Below, piece after piece: positions 52,326-64,000 of a DNA stretch of 64,000 bases (its first letter is position 1; each line of letters starts with the position of its first letter). Location of the stretch: the NCBI GenBank assembly GCA_036898135.1, contig CM072527.1:4573373-4637372 (forward strand), written 5' to 3'. The notes under the pieces are model-generated. The model had not been told where the DNA came from and did no database searches. It saw nothing but the letters and a program-made list of their open reading frames with translations. This DNA comes from Oncomelania hupensis (Eukaryota; Mollusca; Gastropoda; Littorinimorpha; Pomatiopsidae). The position numbers and the translations under genes are program-made.

Positions 52326-55300
52326 AACCTTGATGTATCTATAAGAAGAAGGGACAATGAGGTTTGCTTTAATTTTGTACTGTCAGAGTTAGTTTGGGAT
52401 GTTGATTTGTTTTGTTTCTTCTCCATTAATAAATGTATTCATGAATAATGAGTACATTTTATAGCATGGCCTTGACGAGTACCAGGCAGCAGCTTCACTT
52501 TCAACGAACATTTTATCCGGTTTACGACTGCTTAACAGTCCACTGTTGTAAACCGGTGGCGAAAATCAGTGGATGTTTAATGCTTTTGCTCGGCAGTTCA
52601 TTAAAGATAGCTAGCTAGCTATTCTTATCAGCCATGGTTCTTGTGTACCGCGATACTTCATGATACAGCGAGCTTGGTGCGCCGGAGTTAGTTTATTATT
52701 ATTGGTAGTTTCAGAATGCAAATCGAAATAGTGTTGATGTTGTTCTTCCAGGTGTAAATTTCCTGCTTGTAGTGTAGAGGAGACTGTTGAGGGTGTGTTG
52801 GTGTGCGTTTGCGTGTGTGGGTGTGTGTGTGTGAATTTTTTTAATTTTTATAAATACCTGTGGACCACAAACGACCTGTGGACCACAAACAATCGCTTGA
52901 GGGAAAGAGAACAAGAATCAACTACAGCATTCCATCGTTAGTAGTTTTATTTGAAGTGGCGGTAACTGTGACCGTTTGACCTGGGCAAGCGATGAACATG
53001 TCGTTGTCGTGCCTCTAATGGTAATGTCGTTTGCTGCAGTGGCTGCGGCGGCAGGTGTGTGACTAAGCAGGGGGAATGCCGGTGATCGGTTCATCAATAT
53101 TGGTCGCTGGCTATTGTTCACGTGTCATTGTGTTACAGTCACTCATGCGTGCGACATCCATAGAATACCAATGACGACCTCACAGCAAAATGCGATGGAA
53201 ACGATGGTGTGATTGTTCTCCCACATTATGTAGTAAATGTGATAAGAGAATATTTTTATTTTAATACTATAATGAGTTGAACCGACTATTGTGTTCTTTA
53301 AAAAATATTGTAGAAAGAGAGAGCGTTCCTGAACACTGGATGATGATGTAGGAATGAACTATTAACTCGGTGTTCACAGTGAACATTTCACGGCACAGCT
53401 GACAGTATCACAGTGCCTTATTCTTTGAAGATAAGGTGAAAGGCTTCCTGCAATACTTTCCACCATTGTATTTGCTGTTAACCAACAGTGGTCCACCTAT
53501 AAAACAGTGGAAGAAATTATTGCAGACTGTCACCTTACCTTCAGAATATAAGGCAGTGTGGTACTGTCAACTGTGACGGGACATCTTCATTGGGAACACC
53601 GAGTTGTTAGGCCCTTCTGCACTTTAAAACAATATGGTTCGGTCAATATGATGAGGAAGATTCCGTTTTTTCGTTGTTCAGTATTGCGATATTATAGACT
53701 ATTATGTGGATTTCTCGGCGATTTTCTTAAAAAACTGAAATTCTGCATTATGATTGGAGAATAATCAAGAGTTGTGTGAGAGAGTTAGTTGTGATAGATT
53801 GTATCAAATGTGGGCCATCCTAACCCAAATCGAAGGTTTTAGAAACAAACCAGCCTGTAATGGCCGCCACAAGACCTAAAGCTGTTTTTGAATAAACTCA
53901 TCAAAAGCCATTTGAACTAAACTAAACTAAGTTTAAATTAAGCAAAGCAGACCTAAATTAAACTAATTGAAACTAAACTAAACTAAATTAAATGAATCAT
54001 TTCTTCGTATTGATTTTACTTGTATTAAACTGTTTTTGCGTGTGGAGTGATAAAACAACAAACACATGTGTTAAGAGCTAATCATTTTTATGTACTTATT
54101 AATCTGTTGCTGAGTTAATTCTATTTTATTTCATTGACTTATTGATAGCTATGGGTTATATATATTATGTCATGGCACCGGTCAATCCTTAGTGATGACT
54201 TCGCTGTGGTAGGAGGATTTCCCAGGGTAGGGTCTCCCAGATTGTATTTGTAGAGAAATTAGCCATGATTGTCTGGGTTGTAGGGTAACGGACGCATTAG
54301 GGTGCGTTGCGTATGGTCCATGACAAACCGGCGTCATCATTACCATACTGTACTTGCATTCCCTTTAATATCTAGCCCCTACCCACATGCCCACCCCAGA
54401 GTAGCAGAGTCTCGTGGAGACAAGTGTAATTCTTCTTATATAGCTGAACTAGCTGGATCAGATGATAATATGGCAATTTAAAAAAAAAAGAAGAAATTGG
54501 AATCAGAATCGGAATATTTGTTGTCCTCGGAAAGCTGATTGGCAGACAGCATTTAGAATACAGATTTAAAATGTTGGTAAGTCGGCCCCTAGATTTAAAA
54601 GTACAGTAATTATTGTCAGCCATTTGGTATGTGGGTAAACTCCCCTTGCTTTTTTAGCGAAAGCAAGACGGCCGCCGCGCCACTTTAGACAAGTGTGGGT
54701 AAGACTCCTCACATTGTTATTCCATTGCACTCCAAGTCCTTCTACCCACAATGTGCAATATGTGCAATGAAGCAGCCACCGGGCTGATTGAAGAAATAAG
54801 GTAACAAGTGCTCAAAAGTTGACTGGAACCCGCGAGATCGGACCTCCATCAACAGCTTGTTTCTACAACCAGGTCACGTCCCACTCTCCTGAGTTATATT
54901 CCGCTACCTGTAGTTCTAGAAACTTGCGTCCAGGCTCATTTGCAAGGTTATAAAGAGTTAAGAAAAGTCATACCTTAAAAAAAATGTTTATGATGTGATA
55001 AGAATGCTCGAAGAAAGTACTAGATAAAACCTATAAAGACGTCTTTTTTTTTCTTCTTTTTTTTTTTTAAATCGACTTGTGTGCGCTAGCAAGGTTGTAA
55101 AGTTTATTTTGGACTCGCATGCATAGCAATGTAAGTATGTGTATTCACCACCGCCTACCCCACTCCACACACACACATACACACACCCACACACCCACAC
55201 ACACATACACACACAAGTAATAATTTCCCAGATTTTGGCAATTCTGTGCGAAATAAGTCCTAAATAACCCAATAATGACATTAACAAAAAATGTTGTCCG

Positions 55301-56432
55301 TCCTCCGTTCGTCGGCAAAATGGCAAAATTTCACAGAAAGTGTTTTATCTATCGCAATCAAACTTGGTAGGTAGGACGTTGTATACCCATGATTTTTCTA
55401 AGGTCCGTGTATCGCTGGCACGGTTGTGAAGAAGTCTTCGTTCTCTGTATAAAGTCTCCATATGGAGGTCCATGTTCGCGGCTGAACATTGATTGACGGA
55501 TGCTGATGAAACTGACCAGCTATGGTATAACGTTACACCACCTTTGTTAATATTCATAACCGCACTATATGACTCGCATAGATCTTTCCACACTGCGGTC
55601 AATTTCCGCAAAGCGGGCAGCTTTCCACACCGCGGTCAGCTTTCCACACTGTGGGCAGCTTTCCACATTGCAGTCATATTCTTTACACCAAAAGATGGAT
55701 GTACAATCATTTCTTTCTTTTCTTATATTTAACGTCAGTATACATAATGTGACATGGCTGTACGGAAATCGGCCGTTTCGTCGGCCCGTCCTCAAACTCC
55801 AGATTAATCTCTGGTCACATCAGTTACGAATGGGACACTACAAAGGTTCGGATTCTGAGAAAATGTGGTTAGAAGGTGTCGATGGTAGTTTTGTATCTGA
55901 TGCCAATTCGTAATATTATAAAGTTTTTATCAGGCTGGAGTAAACTTAGAAAGCGAAGATGAAGACTATGAAGAAACGACGGAGCGGCATTGTTGTATAG
56001 AATAGTGTGTTGGGACACAGCATCGGTGACACACCTTATTGGATTGAAAGAAGGCTTTTGGACAGACGTTATGCCCAGGAAAAGAACTATCGAGAAGAGC
56101 AACAGAAGTGCGGACGAGCGAAACATACAACAGGAACTTACAGAATGGAATTATGTTTCGGTCCCGTCTTCTGTTTTCATAGAAGGTGAGATATGGATAT
56201 GTCATTTTTACAGGTTTTGATGTGCTTACTGTTCGTGTGGAAGAGTGTGTGAGTAATGTCTTTAGGAATAGAGTTTGGTGACATTTATTAAATTGTACAG
56301 GTTTTTTTGGCTATTTCTTAGTTGTAGTAATTTTTATTTTCGTCTGCCGAAGTCATAAACTATTTAGGCAGTAAAAGCCTTCAAAAGGTGCATAAGACAA
56401 TAAAGACTTAAGCTATAATAAAAGAGCCAAGG
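52326..56432. other. Non-coding stretch with a nested hairpin and an 18-19-bp tandem repeat
   Basis: Holds a hairpin at 52517-52556, an AACTA-rich tract at 53917-53992 that may be a retroelement tail, GT/CA runs at 52800-52840 and 55155-55215, and a short tandem repeat at 55585-55678. No frame here resembles a known protein. Confidence 0.5.
55585..55678 (+). repeat. 18-19-bp imperfect tandem repeat, five units
   Basis: Units of the form TTTCCACACTGCGGTCAGC start at 55585, 55603, 55622, 55641 and 55660, with variation in the middle. Confidence 0.8.
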
Positions 56433-56587
56433 ATGTTCAATATATAATAATAATAATAATAATAATTTATTTCATTTAAAATTCTACGCCTTTCCCTCAG
56501 GAGAAGCTCAAAGCGCAGTTACAGCCAGCCATAAATAAATACTCAAGGAACATAAAAGAATAAAAGCATCAAACACTAAAACCAAAC

Positions 56588-57000
56588 ACCACAGTATTAA
56601 AATAAGTCAAACACACCCACTCACTCTATGTCGCCCACGCATACACACACACATACACACACATACATACACATACATACACACAACCACACACACAATA
56701 AAATACAAAAGCACAATAAAATTGTCTATCTCTATCACCACAGTATTAAAACATAGTCAAACACACCCACTCACTCTATGTCTCCCACGCACACACACAT
56801 ACACACACACACACACACACAATAAAATACAAAGCACATTAAAAAATTGTCTATCTCTATCACACCAGTATTAAAACATAGTCAAACACACCCACTCACT
56901 CTATGTCTCCCACGCACACGCACACACACCCACACACACACACACGCACACACACACACAATAAAATACAAAGCACAATAAAATTGTCTATCTCTATCAG
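56588..57000 (-). repeat. Three CA-rich tandem units in the LINE 3' UTR
   Basis: ACAGTATTAAAA..AGTCAAACACACCCACTCACTC recurs from about 56588, 56736 and 56861, each followed by a variable (AC)n tract. Unit length is about 125-150 bp. Confidence 0.85.
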
Positions 57001-57113
57001 TATACGTGCATTTCACACAGAAACAGAAACGAGCAATTTACTTAAAAAACGCCATGGAACAACTACTATGATCACCACAAAAAGACACCACATCACAACA
57101 CCTGCACAGACAC

Positions 57114-57300
57114 TCAAGCAGCAAAATACACCTGGGCCACAACGACGACGAAGATGAGAAAAACAGCGACGATGACGATGACGACGACACTGAGAAAGAA
57201 GATGACAACGACGGTGACGATGGTATGATGAGGCTGATGACGAAGATGATGATGACGACCATGATGATGACCATGATGACGACGATGATGAAGGTACGAT
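57114..57300 (+). repeat. GAC/GAT-rich interrupted trinucleotide tract
   Basis: An imperfect GAC/GAT/GAA mixture lies between the CA-rich units and the LINE coding end. Ser/His/Val frames on the minus strand here are repeat translations. Confidence 0.75.
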
Positions 57301-57339
57301 GACCACAAAAGAGGTTGAGGACGGCTGGTGGGCAGGAAG

Positions 57340-58449
57340 TTATTTCAAGAGGTGTTCATGGAAAAGATGTGTTTTAAGTCTAGATTTGAATGCAGATAGA
57401 GTAGGGGTGTCACGGAGAGGCTGAGGCAAGGAATTCCAAAGTGTAGGAGCAGCAAAGGAGAAAGAACGACGACCATACGTCTCCAGCTTGATGCGTGGCA
57501 CAGAAAGGTGACCAGCGTCAGCGGAACGGAGAGATCTGGATGGACGATATGGCGTTAAGAGCTCAGACAGATAAGAAGGTGCTAGACCGTGTAGACTGCG
57601 GTAACAAAGCATCGCAACTTTGTATTCGACGCGCGCGCGCACTGGCAACCAATGGAGTTCCTGAAGAAGCGATTTCGCGCTGTCGAATTTGCGCTTCTTG
57701 AGCACGATACGGGCTGCGTTGTTCTGTGCTTTTTGAAGTTTGTCCAGTAGAGTGTTGGGAAGACCTACAAACAGGGAGTTGCAGTAGTCCATTCTTGACA
57801 GTACAAAAGCAGACATCAACCTCTTTGTAGCGCTCACTGTCAAGAAGGGTCTTATATGACTAATCCTGCGGAGTTCCAGGAAAATGGCCTTGCAGAGAGT
57901 GTTAATGTGGAGTTCCATTGAAAGTGCCCTATCAAGGTGGACTCCCAGATTTCTGACAGTCTGAGAGAATTCAATCTGCGTGCCTGAGAGTGTGATGGTA
58001 GCTGAGTCAGAGAGAGATTTTAGTTTATGATCAGTAGCTATGGGAATAATTTCAGTTTTGTCATCGTTCAATTTGAGTTTGTTTACGTTCATCCAGGTCT
58101 TGACAGATTCAATGGTTTGTTGGGTGGTGTTCAGTATTATAGGAAGTTGAGAGGGGGGACCAGACTTTTGGAGTTGTGTGTCATCCGCAAACATCTGATA
58201 ATGCATTTCAAATTGGCGGATGATAGAGCCCAGGGGTTGAATGTATGCGGTAAAAAGTACGGGACCCAGGACAGAACCCTGAGGGACTCCAAAGGCTAGT
58301 GTGGTTGGCTCTGAAAATGAGCTCCCGATCACCACAGACTGCGTCCGATCAGCCAAGTATGACCTGAACCAGCGGAGGACCGTTCCGGAAAGACCGAAGG
58401 TCACATGCAGTCGTTGAAGCAGAATGGCGTGGTCAAGCGTATCATACAT
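57340..58449 (-). CDS. CR1/L2-like LINE reverse transcriptase, partial but open
   Basis: A 369-codon open frame with no internal stop. It begins inside RT at DTLDHAILLQRL (the preceding Met-Tyr comes from flanking DNA). It continues FGVPQGSVLGPVLF, the catalytic FADD (QMFADDTQ, near residue 92), the thumb motif NKLKLNDDKTEI and the C-terminal conserved region (MDYCNSLFVGLP, LQKAQNNAARIVL, LHWLPV, FSFAAPTLWNSLP). The endonuclease and the first RT blocks are missing because of 5' truncation. Not functional by itself; the open frame points to a young insertion. Confidence 0.9.
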   Translation of the reverse strand: MYDTLDHAILLQRLHVTFGLSGTVLRWFRSYLADRTQSVVIGSSFSEPTTLAFGVPQGSVLGPVLFTAYIQPLGSIIRQFEMHYQMFADDTQLQKSGPPSQLPIILNTTQQTIESVKTWMNVNKLKLNDDKTEIIPIATDHKLKSLSDSATITLSGTQIEFSQTVRNLGVHLDRALSMELHINTLCKAIFLELRRISHIRPFLTVSATKRLMSAFVLSRMDYCNSLFVGLPNTLLDKLQKAQNNAARIVLKKRKFDSAKSLLQELHWLPVRARVEYKVAMLCYRSLHGLAPSYLSELLTPYRPSRSLRSADAGHLSVPRIKLETYGRRSFSFAAPTLWNSLPQPLRDTPTLSAFKSRLKTHLFHEHLLK

Positions 58450-58701
58450 ATATGTTCAGATAAAATCAGCCTTTAAAACTTTTTTTTTAAAGTAGAAAAT
58501 ATTGAATATGATGACACTCTTTGTTGTTGGTTGTTGATACAGTTGAAATAATAAAATATAAGTTACCACCCCACCCCACCCCACCCCCCACCCCCCCAAA
58601 AAAAAACAAAAAAAAAACATCCATTCACCCCATTCACACCAACACGAATACAGAGCTGTTGTCTATGTTCTCTGGAGGAGTGCGACAATCTCCCCCTAAT
58701 C

Positions 58702-58704
<3 letters not shown>

Positions 58705-58795
<91 letters not shown>

Positions 58796-58812
58796 TTCTC
58801 TTTCTCTCTCTG
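58705..58812 (+). repeat. (CT)n microsatellite
   Basis: About 80 bp of pure CT followed by interrupted CT/TTTCTC to 58812. A mostly pyrimidine strand of this length may adopt non-B structures. Confidence 0.95.
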
Positions 58813-58854
58813 TCCTCACCACTTTCATGTTCTCCTGTGTGCTGTGATCATTTG

Positions 58855-59384
58855 CAGGGATGTTGCTAGGAATTTTTTTCTTCGGCGATTTGGCCGATAC
58901 AGCGGTGAAACTTTCGGCTTTTTACAGAAAGTTTCGGCTTTTTCTTCCAAAGCAGTCTCACATGTTTTTTTGACTAGATTCACTACATTAACGTGTACCC
59001 TCCACCTCCATTTATTAAAGGTGTTCTGTGGATGCATATCTTTTTTAATAAAACATGATTTTAAGAGTAGAATAAGAACATTGTAAAGAAATTTTATTTT
59101 CTTAAATTTTAGACACACAAATATGTGACAAAAACAATAAAAAGTTTAGACTGTCCCTTGACAGACCACAATACTGTCAGAGTTTCTGGGTTTAACTTTA
59201 GTAATTATCGAATCCTCACCTAAAGTGCAAGCGTACAGAACAGGAATATCGCAAAAATGGACAAAACCGAGCCGATTCACCCGTGAAAACTTCGGCTAGG
59301 CGAGCCGACATGACGGACAGTTTATCGGCTTTATTATAAAAATTTAGGCTAAAAGCCGAAGATCCGACCCAAACGACATCCCTG
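58855..59384. mobile_element. Small TIR element with hAT-like ends (MITE)
   Basis: Ends are CAGGGATGTTG at the left and, inverted, CAGGGATGTCG at the right. A direct repeat CATTTG sits immediately outside both ends (58849-58854 and 59385-59390). The sub-terminal regions hold many copies of TTCGGCTTT and its complement AGCCGAA in both orientations. At 530 bp it has no coding capacity. CAGGG-type ends suggest hAT, though the visible duplication is 6 rather than 8 bp, so the superfamily is uncertain. Confidence 0.8.
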
Positions 59385-59390
59385 CATTTG

Positions 59391-59679
59391 CTCTTTTTGT
59401 ATGTAGGGCGTGCATTCCAGCAGACACAATGCCTTGAGGCCTGGCGCTCTCTGGAGTCTTGGATCGATATTATAGTTCAGCCGCACGCTGTTCATGTGAA
59501 GATGTATGCCAGTCTTCTAGGCTGCGGTTATAAAACTCTGTTAACTATGTGCAAAACGTCATGGAATAAGGCAATGTTGCCGTTGACCTTAGATTTTAAA
59601 AATAATAATAATAAATTCGCAATTAAGTCTAGATTTAAAATTAAAACAAGAAATCCGCTTCTTCTTTGCCACCTTGTTT

Positions 59680-59741
<62 letters not shown>

Positions 59742-60242
59742 GAGTAGTTCAGTCCTGTTTAAACCTCGTGGGCATCACCATCAATTTTATCATCGTTATT
59801 ATCATATCATGGTCATCATCATGGTCGCCATCATCATCATCATAGTCATCATCATAATTATGGTAATCATCATCATTATTATGATAATCATCATCAAACA
59901 GCTGTGATTGCTCGTAGTGGTCGTAGCTTCTCCTCTGAGTAATTTAATACTAGTATATATTGTGTTCATACCCTCAAACTATCAGTATGAATGGAAAGTT
60001 ACCTCAGTGGTAGGTGCATGAATTGTTCGGTCAACCAAATGAATTTAACTGTAACTTTGTTATGTGCCTTTGTAGTAAGAAAGAACTGGAAGTGTGATAA
60101 GCTAATGATTCTATGTGTTTTTATATTTGTTTTAACAAAATTTGTGATGTTCTGATTTTCTTATTGGCTGAGATGCAATGTGCTGTATGTTAATTTCCCA
60201 TAGTGAGTAATACAGATTTGTCAACTTGACGTGACCTGACCA
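59391..60242. other. Non-coding stretch with GTT and ATC repeats
   Basis: A (GTT)n array is at 59681-59742 and an interrupted ATC/ATT tract at 59775-59895. No gene seen. Confidence 0.6.
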
Positions 60243-60248
60243 TCGTCG

Positions 60249-60306
<58 letters not shown>

Positions 60307-60381
60307 TATAATCATCTTCTTCTTCATCGTCGTCGTCCTGATCTTCTTATTCTCCTTCTCCTTCTTCTTCTTCTTCTCCTT

Positions 60382-60422
<41 letters not shown>

Positions 60423-60470
60423 TCAGCATCGTCATCATCATCATCATCATCATCATCACTATACTACGAC
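60243..60470 (+). repeat. Compound trinucleotide array (ATC, CTT, CAG)
   Basis: (ATC)n at 60247-60305, TTC-rich sequence to 60378, then ATC, AGC/CAG and ATC runs at 60382-60460. A Met/Leu/Lys-only frame on the minus strand is repeat translation. Confidence 0.92.
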
Positions 60471-61650
60471 GATAGCGTCCGTTGCTCAGTGAAAGCGGTT
60501 AGTATAGGTAGGCCTATTGCCAGCACCAAAAATAGAACATGAATCATGGCCTCACTGACGATCACAAATACCTTCTCAAGGAGACTATAATATTGATTTC
60601 ACTTTGGCGTCAGTTGTTTCTACAATGAGTCCGTTGAATTCATAAAATAATCGTTATCATAAACTTCCCGTTATATAAAATAATTAGCTTTATTCTCAGA
60701 AGATTCCTACAAACTTGATATTAGCTTGTAAACAGCTTTTAATGTTCCAATTTCACGTACACACGCATTCATCAAAAGGCCTTTGTTATACATTTACACA
60801 AGTTGAGACAGAGAGATAAACTTGAAACACTGAAGACCTAAAATACACAACAGTTGGAACACAACACCAATTTACGTTTTGCTAATTTTATGATTCTCTT
60901 CTTTCTCACTCAAAGTAGTAGAATAATAATTAAAACGGAATTCAGAAAACTAAGTCCTAAAGTAATAAAATAATAAATAGCTAAATTATAATATAATCTT
61001 TTTTTTCTAAGAAGCAATCCCGTTTTCGGTCTGACAGAAAATTACATTTATCAATTTATGAAGATAGTTTATGCCTTTACAAAATTAGTTTCAATATTAT
61101 ATTTTCAGCAAGTTAATCATAAAATATAAATATTCAAATTACCGTGTCTGTCATGAACAGAATCCAGAATCACTACAATGAGAAACAGAAGTAGCCTACA
61201 CAGTGTAACACCATATTTCCAAGTCACAAAAAATAAACACAATCTTTTTTTTCTAACGGTCTATGTTTCATTTCACTCCTAGAGAGCAGCCTTCTGTTCT
61301 CCAAACAGTCTTTAAATAGCCGAGTCTCATTACCAAAATATTAATGAACTAGGAATTGTAGTACCCACGCAAAGCGAATACATATTAAGCTACGTGCCTA
61401 TTTAAAAAAAATAAAAGAAGAGATTTCTCTTATATAATAGCGCACTTACAAGCTCAAATAGCTTCTCACAGCGCTGGTCCGTAATATCCAGCAATCACAC
61501 AATAGTTTGCTGAAGTCAGGATTCAACAGCCACCGCTTGTGTACCAACTCTATAAACGCGTGATGTATGCACACATGTAAAATATTTACCAATTCACTCC
61601 GTGACAATTGTACTAAACTACTGTTTTATTAAAATCCTAAAGATCAGTTC
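60471..61650. other. AT-rich non-coding stretch
   Basis: No gene or recognised repeat. TCTTTTTTTTCTAA occurs twice (near 60998 and 61243), but the surroundings do not match. Confidence 0.45.
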
Positions 61651-61652
61651 CG

Positions 61653-61717
<65 letters not shown>
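61651..61717 (+). repeat. (ATC)n microsatellite
   Basis: About 66 bp of uninterrupted CAT/ATC repeats; the Asp-rich minus-strand frame here is its translation. Confidence 0.95.
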
Positions 61718-63734
61718 GCTGAATCCGCAACGTTCTTGTCGGTATCGGTTCTTTCAGTGAGAACACAGTCATAACAATGCGTGTATTTTACTACTGACTT
61801 TCCGTCATTCAATGTTAGTATTTAAACGTTATTTTGTTTTAAACATTTACTATCTTTGAATGTAACGAAACGGCAGAGGAATACATGAGTACAAGAAAAA
61901 GTTGTTATAGAATGATAATAATCTAAAGCATTATAAATTACGGTCTGTCATATGTGGTAATAGTTTACACTGTAGTAGGTCAGAAGCTCGAAGTTCTGGT
62001 GCTTGGGCGTTCCTGTCCTGTTATTCTTCGTTCATAATAGAATAATAATATGGGATACGTTATGGGAAGTATCCAAATTAATGGCCACGGCGACATTGGC
62101 AGCAAAAATCCGGTTTGGCCATTGTGTGTTTTTGGGGGGTTGTTGTTGCAAGCAGTGAATGCACTTGAGCGTTACACGAGACGCGCGGTGTGCGCAGACT
62201 GCAGAAAAAACACGCTGGGCTAAATATAACCTTCCCTGCCTCTTCGAACTGCCAATGTAGATCTCCACTGTCTACTGCTTCTCCCTTCCCCTATCCGTCT
62301 TTCCCTCCTGTCCCCCTCTTCTTCCTCTTACTCCTCCATCCTTTCGTGTCTCTCTCTCTCTCTCTCTCTTTCTGGCGTAAAACGTGGAATCTTTGCCTGG
62401 GGAAGAAAGTACAACTTTACTTTCTTAGGATGAACAGAGTAAGGGAGATAACCGCAAGCAGAGGAGTGCAAGCGTAGCAGACGATCGTTGCTGTGAATCG
62501 CTCTAGTGCCGAGTAGTGCAGATTTGTGTGTAGGGGTAAATCTCGATTCAAACGCCGGATTTTGTGTGTGTGTGTGTGTGTGGAATATTGTGGACGTCGA
62601 TAATAGGTAAGATCTTATTTTGTCGTATTATTGTTTTCTGAATTGATTCCGGGATTTTGACAAGACGTTGAAAGTGCGCTTCCATTCCGACGACAGTCGA
62701 AGTCGGTGTATGAAGAATTACGAGTCGATGCTTCGAATCCGCTATGAGTGGCGGGGAATCGTTTGAAATGCGGTTCCAGACGCCGCTGAATATTTATTAG
62801 AGCACCGGGAGCAAGGCCTCAGTACCGTTTAGAATTTCAAGGGATATCAGACTGATTGATGGGGTTTCAGTCGGTTCTCGGTAATCTCCGCAACGGCAAG
62901 GGATCGGTTTGAATTGCAGTTCTAGACGCTGAAGTTGTGTTGAGACCCATCTGCACCGCGTCACTTGTAGCCTACTTTCAATACATATATAATAATAATA
63001 ATAATATCCGACGAGTAGACCGGATTGCAGTTGTATATATAATTTGCTGATGGGAACTCGAGTTAGTTTTTCTAAAGTCTCAGTCAGCTATTAAAATGTA
63101 GCAAATTGAATATGAATAGATCAGCACAGTGGGGACTTGATGGGTGGGTATCATGATTATTATGTTAAAATCCGGAGGTCGTGTACGGTCTGTGGCAAGA
63201 TATATAGTTGGAGGGGAAGGAGAATGGGAGGGTGAGGTCTTTACAAGCAAAGTAAAGGATACAAACTAGGTAATTATTGTTAATTTTTCGCGTGGTCTCT
63301 GATGTGGTATATTTGGAGTATAAAATGTACAGTATATAGATGAATTGGTCAAGAAAGGGTTAAAATTGCGTTGATGGACTACTGAGGTATTTTATTGCCA
63401 ACTGAACCCACCCACAACGAATGCATCTGGTCAATCGTCTACAGGCGTTGTTAGTGCGTACTTGAAAATTGTAAAAGTAAGAACTAAGATCGACGCATTC
63501 CAATAAGATCTTGAATTTAAAATTAGATGTATATTATCGTTTATGTGGACATCTATAAGGTGTATTACATTTTATATGGGGGAATTTTAAAGTAAGAACA
63601 CAGTAATCTGTCCTTTCAGGGCAGCGAGAAGGAAGACCGGGGATTATTTACAATTCTGAAGCATTGATTTTGACACCATGTAGCCGTATCAAGAAAGTCG
63701 GTTTTGGGTGAGAGAAAGACAGACAGACAGGCAG

Positions 63735-63822
<88 letters not shown>

Positions 63823-64000
63823 ATAGACTGAGAGAGGGGGGAAGGAAGGGAGGAGGGTGAAGAAAAAAAAAAAGGGATAGCACAATATAAGAGGAAACAG
63901 TCGATATTAAACTAGACAAATTCTGCCAAAGCAGTTTGGAAGCAATTTCCTGAATCGATTCTGCACTTTTTGGCACCATGCCTGAATCTGAAAGTGACAT
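61718..64000. other. Non-coding stretch at the right edge; possible host-gene 5' exon
   Basis: Mostly single-copy in appearance, with a CT run near 62349-62370, a GT run near 62562-62581 and the AG repeat at 63743-63817. CpG richness rises around 62150-62560. A splice-donor-like AG|GTAAGA occurs at 62607, and an ATG in fair context (GGCACCATGC) starts at 63978 with a frame open to the window edge (MPESESD). This is compatible with a non-coding first exon and a second exon with the start codon, but only as a guess. Confidence 0.25.
63743..63817 (+). repeat. (AG)n microsatellite
   Basis: About 74 bp of AG repeats following an ACAC tract; frames on the minus strand here are low-complexity. Confidence 0.95.

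Larger units (their letters stand above)
56440..58451 (-). mobile_element. CR1/L2-like LINE, 5'-truncated, TAA tail
   Basis: The minus-strand element has a TAATAA-type tail at the left (about 56446-56467) and an approximately 870-bp 3' UTR with three CA-rich tandem units. The coding sequence is truncated at 58443-58451 at a DTLDH motif in RT. A 7-bp repeat ATGTTCA at 56433-56439 and 58452-58458 is a candidate target duplication. It is related to, but clearly diverged from, the LINE at 5465-11052. Confidence 0.85.

Overview
The window is eukaryotic, repeat-dominated, intron/intergenic-type DNA from an invertebrate animal. The mix of Gmr1-like Ty3/gypsy elements, RTE-like and CR1/L2-like LINEs, tRNA-derived SINEs and very abundant ATT/ATC/GA microsatellites suggests a mollusc or another lophotrochozoan, but that is inference. 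No complete host protein-coding gene was found; almost every long reading frame belongs to a transposable element. A possible non-coding first exon of a host gene lies at the far right edge, with weak support.

Layout. 109-11380: a Gmr1-like LTR retrotransposon (LTRs identical by eye, 5-bp target duplication CTGAG) with a CR1/L2-like LINE inserted in its 3' LTR, which is itself split by a full-length RTE-like LINE with an intact 1022-codon frame: a three-level nest. 13031-15460: a rearranged second RTE-like copy, followed by a hairpin-rich segment. 17330-17581: a TAGGG array. 18920-19400: a tRNA-derived SINE. 20488-22658: a 5'-truncated RNase H-bearing LINE (I-type) with a 13-bp target duplication. 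23367-24603: a hAT-like cassette with an 8-bp target duplication, enclosing an RTE fragment and a tRNA-Asp-like gene. 28417-43136: a second Gmr1-like family present as LTR-body-LTR-body-LTR, flanked by one 5-bp target duplication (TTATT). 43425-44186 and 45970-47667: two RTE-like copies with 5' inversions of the twin-priming type. 51462-52325: a 29-bp minisatellite split by a TIR element with TTA duplication. 56440-58451: a CR1/L2-like LINE. 58855-59384: a small TIR element. The remainder is microsatellite-rich sequence in which I see no genes.

How it fits together. Both LTR families encode integrase upstream of reverse transcriptase, the permuted Gmr1 order. The first element has kept Gag, protease and integrase in one open frame but lost and scrambled its reverse transcriptase, so it would need a partner. 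The RTE-like LINE appears in at least six places (7213, 13031, 23720, 43425, 45970, 48533), and the copy at 7213-10557 is a candidate for a live source element. Target duplications let the order of events be read directly in several places.
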